Of a stretch of 64,000 nt of DNA, positions 26,467 through 35,900 are shown piece after piece. The stretch comes from Bacillota bacterium (GTDB lineage Bacteria; Bacillota; Clostridia; Peptostreptococcales; Anaerovoracaceae), in the NCBI GenBank assembly GCA_017459895.1, contig JAFUCA010000002.1, positions 1-64,000 on the forward strand, in the 5' to 3' direction. The notes beneath the pieces are model-generated. The model was not told where the DNA came from, made no database searches, and worked only from the letters and a program-made list of their open reading frames with translations. The first letter of the stretch is position 1, and every line of letters begins with the position of its first letter. The translations under genes were made by a program, and so were the position numbers.

Positions 26467-26934
26467 CTACTCTCCTTCCTGCGCTTTCTTCTTCTCCTCG
26501 ATCTTATGGGCCCTCCGATTGGTATCGATGGTCTTACCGAAAACGAAGAACCGCTGGTACAGAAACTCGGTCACGATGTTGCAGGCCATATTCATCCCCG
26601 TGACCAGATAATCATTCCACCCCAGCGTCTCGGCCAGGTAATTGCCGCCGATGGTCGTCACCGGAGTGAAGACGCAGTAGTACGCCGCGACCTTCATCAT
26701 CGCCACCGGAACGTTGTTTGCCGACTGGAAGGTGAAATGCCGGTTCATGGTGAAATTCCACAGCACCGAACAGATCAGTGCCGTCAGATAACAGGGCCAG
26801 TAGGGGAAATCCGTCGCGACCTCCATCAGCGTGAATACACCGATCTCAATGATCCCTGCCGATGCGGAAAACATCACGAACTTCAGCACCCGCAGCGCTT
26901 CTTTTTTCTTTTTGTTGTTCAGATCCTCTGTCAT
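26467..26934 (-). CDS. GtrA-family membrane protein
   Basis: The product is 155 residues from ATG 26934 (purine-rich GGAGAAGAGGG upstream). A GTG at 26952 overlapping the kinase stop is an alternative but covers the ribosome site. Four membrane segments and the family motif SVLWNFTMNRHFTF are visible; the tail is strongly basic. GtrA-like proteins are thought to move lipid-linked sugars, an odd partner for a catabolic operon. Confidence 0.85.
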   Translation of the reverse strand: MTEDLNNKKKKEALRVLKFVMFSASAGIIEIGVFTLMEVATDFPYWPCYLTALICSVLWNFTMNRHFTFQSANNVPVAMMKVAAYYCVFTPVTTIGGNYLAETLGWNDYLVTGMNMACNIVTEFLYQRFFVFGKTIDTNRRAHKIEEKKKAQEGE

Positions 26935-26948
26935 TTTCCCTCTTCTCC

Positions 26949-28538
26949 TCACGCCATTTCCGCAAGCAGCTTTCGGTTCTGTCTGTGTAGTTTTTTGAAC
27001 ACCTCGTAGTTTTTCCGATAGACCGGCGCGTGTTCCGGGCGCGGTGCAAAGGCTGTCTTTACCCGGATGACATCGGCGATGCTTTCGATATCCCGGACCT
27101 TGCCCAGTCCCACCGCCGCCGTGAGGGCTGCCCCGAGGGCGCCGGCGTTCTGGGGGCTTTCCACGACTTCGATGGTCCGGCCGGTGATATCCGCCAGGAT
27201 CTGGGCGATGACGGGGCTGTTGGCCACGCCTCCGCAGAACCGGATGGTCTGTGATGTCCGGATTTTCTTATCCTGACACTCCAGCATCCAGCACAGATGG
27301 TAGCAGATCCCCTCTGTGACCGCGCGAATCATTTCCGTCTTGCCGGTGTCCAGCCTCAGCCCGAAGAACATCCCTGCCGCATTGGGGTCTTCGAAGGGAC
27401 AGCGGTTGCCGTGAAGCCAGGGCGTGAAGATCACACCGCCGGCCCCGGGCTGCGCCCGGCCGATCACCTCCGACAGGTATTCCTGCAGGCTGTGATAGAT
27501 CTGCTCCGGATCCTCCGTGACCGGCTGCTTCTGCAGATAGATCCCGATCTCATCCAGCGCCAGATGTTCCCGGACCCAGTCCAGACATTTGCCGGCGGTC
27601 TCCATCTCCGCAAAGTAGTTGAACTTCCCCTCCTGAGCGCCGATGATGGAGGCGATCATGGCGCCGGTATCCACGGTCTGCTTCCCGACGATCGTGGATA
27701 CCCATCCGGAGGTGCCGCAATAGATATGGGTGTCACCGGTCCGAACGCTCCCGGCGCCAACGCCGATCAGAGACGCATCGCCTCCCCCGCCGAAGACCGG
27801 CGTTCCCGGGGCAAGGCCGAGTTCCTCCGCCCGCTCCTGCCTCAGATAGCCTGCCACATCCGTCGTGCGGATCACATTGGGCAGATGGCGCATTTCCACA
27901 CCGAACATCCGGGTCAGACGTTCACTCCAGCCACGCCGTTCTCCCCGGGTGTCGTAGAGCATGGTGGCGTAGGCGCTGTCCTCGGTCATAACGGCCTCAC
28001 CGGTCATACGGACGATCAGCGCCTCTTTGACGTCCAGCCACCACCGGGCCTGTTCGAATGCCCGGGGTTCGTGATTTCTCACCCAGAGGTATTTCCACAG
28101 GGGGTCCTTCACGCTGCCGGAAACCGCCCCCGTGATCCTGAGGGACGTGAGAAGGCGGTAGGCGTTCATGCCGGCGATCCTGAAACCGCTGGCGATGCCC
28201 TGCTTCATCTCCTCTTTTCCCCTCTGATCCATGTAGCTCATGGGATGGCGCACCGGATCTCCCTGTTCGTCAACCAGCACCAGACCCTGCATCTGGGAGC
28301 AGAATGAGATCCCATTGATCTCTCCCGCCTCGACGGGAGCATGCTCCATAAGCTGTTTCGTGCTCCGCCGCATCGCGTCCCACCACTCCTCCATGTGCTG
28401 CTCTGCGCCGCCGCCAGGCAAGGTGTACAGACCATATTCTCCGGAGGTGCTCCCGATCATCTCTATGCCCTGGTCGATGCGGAACAGGCAGGTCTTCAGG
28501 CTGGTCGAGCCGATGTCATACGCTAATATATAAGTCAT
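26949..28538 (-). CDS. FGGY-family carbohydrate kinase
   Basis: The product is 529 residues. The N-terminus is ILAYDIGSTSLKTCLF, the phosphate-binding region follows (IYCGTSGWVSTIVG), and the FGGY C-terminal adenosine site is IRFCGGVANSPVIAQILADI. The family phosphorylates pentuloses, glycerol or erythritol-like polyols; the substrate is open. It overlaps the tetR gene by 4 bases and precedes gtrA. It contains GCAAAGGCTG at 27046. Confidence 0.88.
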   Translation of the reverse strand: MTYILAYDIGSTSLKTCLFRIDQGIEMIGSTSGEYGLYTLPGGGAEQHMEEWWDAMRRSTKQLMEHAPVEAGEINGISFCSQMQGLVLVDEQGDPVRHPMSYMDQRGKEEMKQGIASGFRIAGMNAYRLLTSLRITGAVSGSVKDPLWKYLWVRNHEPRAFEQARWWLDVKEALIVRMTGEAVMTEDSAYATMLYDTRGERRGWSERLTRMFGVEMRHLPNVIRTTDVAGYLRQERAEELGLAPGTPVFGGGGDASLIGVGAGSVRTGDTHIYCGTSGWVSTIVGKQTVDTGAMIASIIGAQEGKFNYFAEMETAGKCLDWVREHLALDEIGIYLQKQPVTEDPEQIYHSLQEYLSEVIGRAQPGAGGVIFTPWLHGNRCPFEDPNAAGMFFGLRLDTGKTEMIRAVTEGICYHLCWMLECQDKKIRTSQTIRFCGGVANSPVIAQILADITGRTIEVVESPQNAGALGAALTAAVGLGKVRDIESIADVIRVKTAFAPRPEHAPVYRKNYEVFKKLHRQNRKLLAEMA

Positions 28539-29203
28539 CTGTTTTCTCCCCGAAATGCTCCCTCGATAAAACGCATCAGCTGCCCGCGCACTTCCTCATC
28601 CTTTTTCTCATCCGCAGCGTCCTCCCCGCAATAGAGGCGGAACCGTTCCTGATAGTAATCGCAGGCATAGGCGAAGTGCAGCATCATCATGAGGTTGTCA
28701 AAGAAAAAGGCAAAGGCCGCCGGATCCAGATCCCCGCGGACCTCGCCGCTGTCCTTCGCTTCCTGCAGCAGCTGGCGGTACAGCCCGGCGGACCGGCCTT
28801 CGATCAGCTCGGCCACACTCCCGCTTCCGTCCACGTGCTCCGCTTCCATCCGGAGCACCGGTGCTCCCGAAACCGTGATCTGATGATACAGGCGGAAATA
28901 CTCCGGATGCTCCCGGGCCGCCTGCTGGCTCCTGCGGATCAGGTTTTCGATCATCTCCATCAAAGTCCCGCCGGCAGCCTGCGTTTCCCGGAACACCGCA
29001 TCCAGATAGTCCAGACTTTGCTGCACACAAACGGTGAAGAGACCAGTCTTATCCTGATAGTATTTATACAGCACTCCGACGCTGACCCCTGACTCGGTGG
29101 CAATCTTATTGATGTTTGCTCCGGCAAATCCCCGGTCCGCGAAATGGCGTATTGCCGTTTCGATGATCCTTTCGATCTGCTCCTGTGTCAGAGGCTTCAG
29201 CAT
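28535..29203 (-). CDS. TetR-family regulator within the operon
   Basis: The product is 222 residues with the helix-turn-helix ETAIRHFADRGFAGANINKI, then SGVSVGVLYKYYQDKTG. It overlaps the aldolase gene by 7 bases and the kinase gene by 4, so it is co-translated with the enzymes. Two GTGAA/TTCAC palindromes at the operon promoter (31849-31918) are its likely targets. Confidence 0.9.
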   Translation of the reverse strand: MLKPLTQEQIERIIETAIRHFADRGFAGANINKIATESGVSVGVLYKYYQDKTGLFTVCVQQSLDYLDAVFRETQAAGGTLMEMIENLIRRSQQAAREHPEYFRLYHQITVSGAPVLRMEAEHVDGSGSVAELIEGRSAGLYRQLLQEAKDSGEVRGDLDPAAFAFFFDNLMMMLHFAYACDYYQERFRLYCGEDAADEKKDEEVRGQLMRFIEGAFRGENR

Positions 29204-30276
29204 GACTTCTCTCCTTCCGGGGAAGCCGCATCGCCTGCGGCTATATCCCGCTGTTTGGAATACTTTCGCAGATAGACAGCCCGTTCCAGGCGTGCGCTGA
29301 ACTTCTCGATGGGAGGAATGGCCTTTTTCAAAGCCAGATTCGCTGCCTGACAGTTCTTCTCAAATACGATGGCAACCGCCTCCGCCTCCTCCGGTGTGTC
29401 GGCGAAGCAGATGGCTCCGTCCTCATGAACGAGGACCGCGTTCCTGCCTCCGCAGGCGCTGCGCCACTGATCGATGGTGGGATCCTGTGCAATGCAGCGC
29501 GTGGAGATCCCTCCGATCTGAGCCATGTCGTCCAGGTACGGCATCAGCGTTTTGCCGCGGCGGCTCATCTCCATGATATACGGAGTCCACGTATGGATCC
29601 GGTACTTGCCGTCGTGCTCATGGATCTGATACTGGGTGGCTGCCCCCGCGCTGCGCCGCAGCTTTTCCCCGGTCTGCTTCTCATAGATACGGCCGCAGAC
29701 GGTCTCCAGCGTATTCGCCGCGGCGAGGGCCTGTGCGTCATCCTCCCCCATGCAGACGGCGCCGTGATAGCGCATGAGCACCGCGTTGCTCTTCGGGTAC
29801 TCCCCCGCCGCGCGGGCTACGTTCTTCGCCAGCCGTTTGGTGGAAGACAGTCCGTAGAAGGCGCAGGGAATGGAACCCCCCAGAATCTTCCGCTCCTCGT
29901 CCCGGCAGATGACCCGCCCAGGCAGCGACTCGAGATCGATGTCCTCTCCCAGAACACTGACGGCAGAAGCGTTTGGCTGATGGGTATGGATGATGAATCC
30001 GCATTCCGGACGCAGCCGGTAGATGCCGGCGTGCATTCCCTTCTCACTGGATGGCTTGACGTTTCCTTCCCAGCGCAGGTCCCCGATGCCGACCTCCACC
30101 AGATCCTCCGGGGTCAGACTCTCGTACGCCCGGCCGCTGGGCGTGATCAGAAATGTTTCTTCTGTGATCCTCGCGCTGACGTTGCCCCAGGTCCGGGCGA
30201 TCAGGCCCTGCTCCATCAGGACCCGGCAGGTCTGCAGGATCATCTCCGCCGCTTCTTCTCTGTTGAATATCGTCAT
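29197..30276 (-). CDS. class II aldolase/adducin-family protein
   Basis: The product is 359 residues from ATG 30276 (AGGGAG upstream); the longer frame to 30378 is rejected. It has the zinc-aldolase features TWGNVSARI, GFIIHTHQPNAS (HxH) and VLMRYHGAVCMG. At 359 residues it is longer than the usual 210-250; the extra C-terminal half (from about 215) looks like a second, degenerate aldolase-like domain (AVLVHEDGAICFADTPEEAE). It may cleave the phosphorylated sugar made by the kinase. Confidence 0.85.
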   Translation of the reverse strand: MTIFNREEAAEMILQTCRVLMEQGLIARTWGNVSARITEETFLITPSGRAYESLTPEDLVEVGIGDLRWEGNVKPSSEKGMHAGIYRLRPECGFIIHTHQPNASAVSVLGEDIDLESLPGRVICRDEERKILGGSIPCAFYGLSSTKRLAKNVARAAGEYPKSNAVLMRYHGAVCMGEDDAQALAAANTLETVCGRIYEKQTGEKLRRSAGAATQYQIHEHDGKYRIHTWTPYIMEMSRRGKTLMPYLDDMAQIGGISTRCIAQDPTIDQWRSACGGRNAVLVHEDGAICFADTPEEAEAVAIVFEKNCQAANLALKKAIPPIEKFSARLERAVYLRKYSKQRDIAAGDAASPEGEKSC

Positions 30277-30307
30277 GGCATTCTCCCTTTGTCTCTTGTT
30301 TGCTCTC

Positions 30308-31822
30308 TTATTTCTCGTTCTGTCTGCGGACTGCCTTGAGCCGGTCCACATTGCCGCAGCTGGCGAATACTCGGTCAAACCTGCCGATCACGTCGTCGAT
30401 CATCCCCTCATCGTAGGCCGCGCTGGTATAAAGCCGTGATCCCGCCAGGGTCACGATGCCTTCTGCCATATAGGCCGCCCCCATGTATTCCATCTCCTTT
30501 TGTCTCCGGGAGGTCTCCTTCAGGATCTTCGGCAGCTGCCAGGGCTTGCTCCAATCGATGGCGAAGTGCATGGTTCCCACGGTGTCCACATGACAGATGG
30601 ATCCCTGATTGAAGATGACGAAGGGCAGATCGTGTTTCTCTGCAGAGGCGCGGATCCCGGCGGTCAGCCGGTCCGCCATCCGTCCAGCCTTTTCACAGGC
30701 CCCGGTACGCTCGATCTCCTCGATGGTATGGTAACCTGCGACGCAGGAGATCGGTGTGGCAGCCATCGTCCCGCCGCAGAGCGCCTTCTTCACTTTCTTT
30801 CCGGAGGAATCGATCCCTGCCCCCAGATGCTGCATGCAGTCCCTGTGACCGCCGATGCCGCCGGCCCCCGGATAGCCGCCGGCGATGACTTTGCCGAAGA
30901 TGGTCAGGTCCGGATCGACGCCGAAATAGCCCTGCGCTCCCGCAGTGCCGATTCGGAAGCCCGTCACGACCTCATCAAAGATCAGCAGCGCCCCGTACTT
31001 ATGGGCCAGTTCCTCGCAGCCCCGCACAAATTCCCGGCTGACCGGACGGGTTCCGCTCTCCGGGCCCACCGGCTCCACGTAGACCGCTGCGGTACCGCCG
31101 TTTCTCCTGTTTCGCTTCAGCTTCTTCTCCAGATCCTCCAGATCCCCGGGGAAGAACTCATCGGTGTGACCGAAGACGTATTTCGGGATGCCTCTGGACT
31201 GCTGGCCCTTCGTCCCCGGAATCCGGATGCCGTAGGCCAGCTGATCCGACCATCCGTGGTAAGCCCCGCCCATCTTCAGGATGTTCTTGTTTCCGGTCTT
31301 GAGCCGGGCGACCCTGGCCGCGCACATGCAGGCTTCCGTTCCGGAACCCAGCATGCGGAACATCTCCACCGACGGAACCAGCTCCGAGATCTTCTTCGCC
31401 AGCTTGTATTCGTACTCGTGGAACAGGCCGGTGGAAGGCCCGCAGGTATTCAGCAGATTGATGACCTTCTCCCGGACGCTCTGGGGATTGCTTCCCAGCA
31501 CCGTCGGCCCGCCCGCCTGCAGCAGATCGTAGTATTCATTGCCGTCGATATCCCAGAGCTTCGCTCCTTCCGCCTTCGTGATCACGATGGGGAACGGATA
31601 ATTGAAGGCGAGATTGTGCTGCACCCCGCCTGGGATGACCTGCTTCGCCTCCTCGATCCGCTCCTTCGATCCGGCGCACTTCTTCTCGAAATACTCCTCC
31701 TCGTACATCCGCAGCGCATCGGGCATGATGCCGTACACCGGGCCTTTGATCAGCGCATCCAGCTGCTCCGTCACCGCCTTCGCGTTCAGATATTCATCGA
31801 TTGCAAAACCGTTATATGCCAT
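30308..31822 (-). CDS. class III aminotransferase, glutamate-1-semialdehyde aminomutase-like
   Basis: The product is 504 residues from ATG 31822, chosen because AAGGAGG is five bases upstream. PLP motifs are GTEACMCAARVARLKTG, LLIFDEVVTGFRIG and IFGKVIAGGYPGAGGIGG (lysine in GK). It resembles GSA aminomutase but there are no heme genes nearby, and it heads an operon with a kinase, aldolase and alcohol dehydrogenase. I infer amino-group removal or transfer on an amino-sugar or amino-polyol. Confidence 0.85.
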   Translation of the reverse strand: MAYNGFAIDEYLNAKAVTEQLDALIKGPVYGIMPDALRMYEEEYFEKKCAGSKERIEEAKQVIPGGVQHNLAFNYPFPIVITKAEGAKLWDIDGNEYYDLLQAGGPTVLGSNPQSVREKVINLLNTCGPSTGLFHEYEYKLAKKISELVPSVEMFRMLGSGTEACMCAARVARLKTGNKNILKMGGAYHGWSDQLAYGIRIPGTKGQQSRGIPKYVFGHTDEFFPGDLEDLEKKLKRNRRNGGTAAVYVEPVGPESGTRPVSREFVRGCEELAHKYGALLIFDEVVTGFRIGTAGAQGYFGVDPDLTIFGKVIAGGYPGAGGIGGHRDCMQHLGAGIDSSGKKVKKALCGGTMAATPISCVAGYHTIEEIERTGACEKAGRMADRLTAGIRASAEKHDLPFVIFNQGSICHVDTVGTMHFAIDWSKPWQLPKILKETSRRQKEMEYMGAAYMAEGIVTLAGSRLYTSAAYDEGMIDDVIGRFDRVFASCGNVDRLKAVRRQNEK

Positions 31823-31848
31823 GGGGACCTCCTTGCTTTGATCTGTTC

Positions 31849-31918
31849 GTGAATATTGATTCACAAGCTCTGAACTCATTATATTGCAGCCGTGCGCCTC
31901 CGTCAAGTGAATCTTCAC
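31849..31918 (-). promoter_or_regulatory. promoter and paired TetR-like operators of the six-gene operon
   Basis: On the minus strand TTGACG (31901-31906) and TATAAT (31878-31883) are 17 bases apart. GTGAATCTTCAC (31907-31918) lies against the -35 and GTGAAT-ATTG-ATTCAC (31849-31864) lies in the leader. The shared GTGAA/TTCAC arms fit one regulator, probably the operon's own TetR. Confidence 0.75.
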
Positions 31919-31994
31919 TCACGAGTGGTCTTCTCCTTCCTCCGCCGGCAAGGATGGAGGACCCGGCAGGCACCGCCGGCCCGACAGGCGCACC

Positions 31995-32031
31995 AAAAAA
32001 CAGGGCGCGTCGCTTCCTGCCATGCGCCCTG
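31995..32031 (-). terminator. rho-independent terminator after the surface-protein genes
   Basis: Read on the minus strand, CAGGGCGC (32024-32031) pairs with GCGCCCTG (32001-32008) and is followed by six T (31995-32000). The rest of the 310-base gap 31823-32132 holds only the promoter above. Confidence 0.85.
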
Positions 32032-32132
32032 CTGAGCAACCATATCTGTTTCCGTTATCAATCACTTGATATATGCTGTCATAAATCCTGACCTCTGCCA
32101 GCGGGAACAGCTTTCGTACATTACGGTCTGAT

Positions 32133-32894
32133 TCACTTCACTTTCTTAGTAACCTTTTTCGAAAATGCTCCGTTATAGTTCTTGCCGTCAACGACACGCA
32201 CTGCACGGACTCGTACCTGATATTTCTTACCGGCTTTCAGATTCCTGATCGTGATCCTGGTCTTTCCGGTCTCTTTGGTTTTCCACTTGGATGCTCCCTT
32301 TTTCTTGTACTGCACCTGATACCTGGTCGCATAAGGTACGGAAGCATACTTCACAGTCAGTTTCTTCTTACCCGCCTTGACGGAACTCAGTTTCGCTTTG
32401 GCCGGCTTAGGTACAACCTGGGAGATCTTCAGTGTGAATGGAATGTCCTCCACATAATCGTTCGAATTGATCACGAGATAATAAGTCCTGTTTTTCTTGA
32501 GGCTGTATGGCTCAGAGACCGTTATGCCATTCGGGTACGGAGCCACGAAACCCACATCATTTCCATCGCTGTCGCGGATCGTCATATTGATCCTGTGCGT
32601 GGTATCTGCAGGTCCGGCTGTCGACTCGAATATATAAGATACATGTGAATTAGCCGTTGTCCGGAATTGATAAAATCCCGCCCCTTTGTAGCCTCCTATT
32701 GCTGTCCCGCTGTAAGTCGTCTCCAGATTCAGCATCTTAGCATTGGTCATTGTGGTCCCGCCAGGTCCCATGTCCTCCGCTGCAAGCACTTTGCCACTAT
32801 CACTCATCAGAGGTGCGATCACAACCGCGATCGCCAGCGCCATCAATACCAGCACAGCGCTGAACCCTCTTCTCTCAACCATACTTCCTCTCAT
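32133..32894 (-). CDS. secreted protein with PPC-like and fibronectin type III domains
   Basis: The product is 253 residues from ATG 32894 (AAGGAGG seven bases upstream). A signal peptide (MALAIAVVIAPLMSDSGKVLA) occupies about residues 1-38. A beta-rich pre-peptidase-like domain is followed by a fibronectin-III-like domain (TRYQVQYKKKGASKWKTKET, then GKKYQVRVRAVR). The C-terminus is Lys-rich. It probably acts at the cell surface with the large protein encoded just upstream, from which it is about 60 bases away. Confidence 0.75.
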   Translation of the reverse strand: MRGSMVERRGFSAVLVLMALAIAVVIAPLMSDSGKVLAAEDMGPGGTTMTNAKMLNLETTYSGTAIGGYKGAGFYQFRTTANSHVSYIFESTAGPADTTHRINMTIRDSDGNDVGFVAPYPNGITVSEPYSLKKNRTYYLVINSNDYVEDIPFTLKISQVVPKPAKAKLSSVKAGKKKLTVKYASVPYATRYQVQYKKKGASKWKTKETGKTRITIRNLKAGKKYQVRVRAVRVVDGKNYNGAFSKKVTKKVK

Positions 32895-32955
32895 AGTCAA
32901 TCCTCCTTTTGTCATAAAGTATGTGATATTTACCCCTCACGCCCTTTCAGGGCGC

Positions 32956-35900
32956 TCATTTCACCTTTACTGTCACGGTCACGGTCCTGGACCCAGCGTT
33001 ATACATCGTGTCACCGGCTGCGGTGACTTTCACCTTGAGCTTATAGGTTCCTTTCTTTGTCTTTTTCTTCACGGTAATCTTACCGGTTTTCGCGTTCAGC
33101 TTCAAGGCCTTTTTTGCCTTTGCCGTGCCCCCTGCCACCTTATATGTGACGGTTCCTTTCGCGTTCTTTACGGTCAGCGGCTTCACGACCTGTTTCTTTT
33201 TCTTAAGCTTCTTCGCCTTAACGGTTTTCTTAACTGCCTTCACCGTCATCGGCTGCGCCAGTTTCGCAGGTGCCGGCGGATCGGCTGGTTCCACCACCGG
33301 GGTCTGCCCAGGTGCGAGTCTGGGGATGACTTCGGTCTTCGTGTGCGATGGATCCAGCAGACAGATGTATTCGATCAGCCCGGTCTCGTCTCTGGTGGGA
33401 GTCTTCACGACCGTTCCCTCGTCCCAGTCATGCGCATTTTTATCCACCGGCAGGATGACCTCTTCATAAGCCACCTCCTTCTCCCCTGCAGCGTCAAGGA
33501 AGTACCGGCCGCAGCTTTCGCACCAGTAATACGCAATGTTCCCTTCGTCTGCACAGGTTGGTTTCACCGCGCTGATCCGCTTCATATCATGCTCATGTCC
33601 GCTTCCCTGTACTTCATGAACCTTCGCCTCAAGTTCCTCCAGCTTTTGGAGCGCCTCTTCGCTGACAAGAGCCTTCTGCGCCTTCGTCAGCTGATCGTAA
33701 TCCCACCGGAGATCCGCAATGGTCCTCTCCATCCCATCATCCAGCGTCTCCTCTGTGATATCCTCCGGCGTCAGTTCCAGGGCAAGCAGCGCCGCCGTAT
33801 AGGCATCCGCCGCTTCCTGGTCCGCCTGCGCCTTCTGCAGCTGCCGGATCAGGTCTTCCGCGTCCGTCAGGATCTGGCGGTTTTCTACCAGCATTCGCGC
33901 GTCCGCCGGCAGAGCACTCCAGGCCGCCTCCGCGTTCTCCACACCCTCTGCAAAGGCTGGATACGCCGGATCGTCTGCCGAGACAGGCAGGGTCAGCTGG
34001 CGGAGATCCTCGATCGCATCCGTTGCCGCCTGAACTCTCGGATCCTCCGCGTATTTCTCCTGGGTCTGCTGCCGATAAACGTCATTCAGCAGCTCCTCGA
34101 TCGCCTCGCAAAGGTCCCCTCCCACCAGTTTCTTCTGATAAGAAGTCAGGCCTTCGTAGTTTTCTCTCAGTTCCTCCACCTGCTGGCGGTAGGCTTCGGT
34201 CATGTCGCTGAGGGATTCCGGTCTTGCCGCAAGCACCTCTTCTGCCTGGGCGGCGACGTTTTCCGCAATCTTCTGATCCGCCGTTTTCCCGCTTGGAATG
34301 ACCGTGACCGCGTTCCACTCGCAAGCAGGATCGTACCAATAGGTTCTGTCATAGGCATCCCTCTCATGGTGAGAATTGCAGCAAAGGAGAATATACGTGT
34401 AAGCCTGACCATTGGTCACGTCCCGGTCGGTCCATTGATACGTCCCGCTGCCCGAGGCCAGAACCGTATAGACGGCGTCATAAGCAGTTCCGTAGATCGG
34501 ATTGTAGTATGCTCCGTTTATCTTCGCGATCTGATAATAGGAAGCTTCTTCTCCGCTGCCGCTCTTGTTCCACCGAAGGGTGATCCGGTTGTCCCCTGCC
34601 TCAGCCTCCGGCCTGACCGGCTGCGGCCATGCCGCAGCGCCTGCCGCGCCGGAACCCGGCCATGGGATTTCCACCGTATTGCTGAAGCCACTGCGCGTTC
34701 CGTCCTGTGATACCGCATAGATCTTCAGCCGGAGCGTCTCGCCGCCGTAATCCTCCCACAGTGCCGGATTCGTCCATTCTGTGAGGGCCGCGCAGTCCGC
34801 ATCGCCGGAAGCATTCTCAAGATCTTCACTGTACCACTCCTCCGGATCTGAATCCACCGTCTGGTAACTCAGGCGGAATTCATAGGGAAGCGCTCCTCCC
34901 TCCGGCATGTTCCAGCTGAGCAGCACATCACTTCCGGATACCTGCGCGCTGAGATCCGTGGGCCCGGATACATTCCCATCCCGCACCGTCGGCTTTACCT
35001 TCACGGTCTTGCTCTTGTGGGCCTTCCCTGCGGAGTCCACCGCGCCGACGCAGTATTCGTACGTGTCTCCGGCCGTCAGGCCTGTATCTTCATACTGCCT
35101 TTCCGCATCGGAGGCGGCCGTATGGATCATGGTCCATTTGCTGCCGCTGCTTCTGCGCCAGATCCGGTACTCGCTGATCTCGGTATCGGAATCGCCGATC
35201 AGTCCGGTCCAGGTGAGCTTCGCCGAAGACGCACTGCTTGCCAGCGCGGTAAGCTCCGGAATCCCGTCCACGGTCAGCTCGAGCGGCTCTGCGGCCGTTT
35301 CCCCGGCACCGTTGACCGCGCTCACCGTGATCTTGATCGGTTTTCCGATCATCTTATCCCCGGAATAGATATCGTATTCCACCGCATACTGTGTCCCGAG
35401 ATCCACATCGTATTGGAATGATGCCGCCGGGCAGCTTCCGCTGATCCTTGCTCCGTCATTCACCCGGATCCGATACTCCGAAACAGCCTCTCCAGCCTTT
35501 GGAGCATTCCAGCAGATGCGGAGTTTGCCGATCCGGTCCGACATGTCGCTGTACTTCAGATCCAACGACGCATGGACATCCCTCGGTGCATTCGGCGCCG
35601 CCGTATCTTCCGTGGCCGGCGCATTTCCGTCATCTGCGGCATACTCCACGACCTCCGACGGATCGCTGACACCGCTGTCGTTATAGGCCGTGATCCAGTA
35701 CCGATGCGGGGAAAGATCTTCTGTGCTCTCATCACTTCCGTCATCCTCCCAGACCGGATAATCTGTATAGGCTGTGGTATTCGCATCCCTGCTGAGGTAC
35801 CGCCCGTCGGCGTCCTCTTCCTGGAGGGGATGGACCCATGTGTTGTGCCACATATTCGTATTGCGAACGCCGCCGTCCTCCCGGAAGATCACATATCCGT

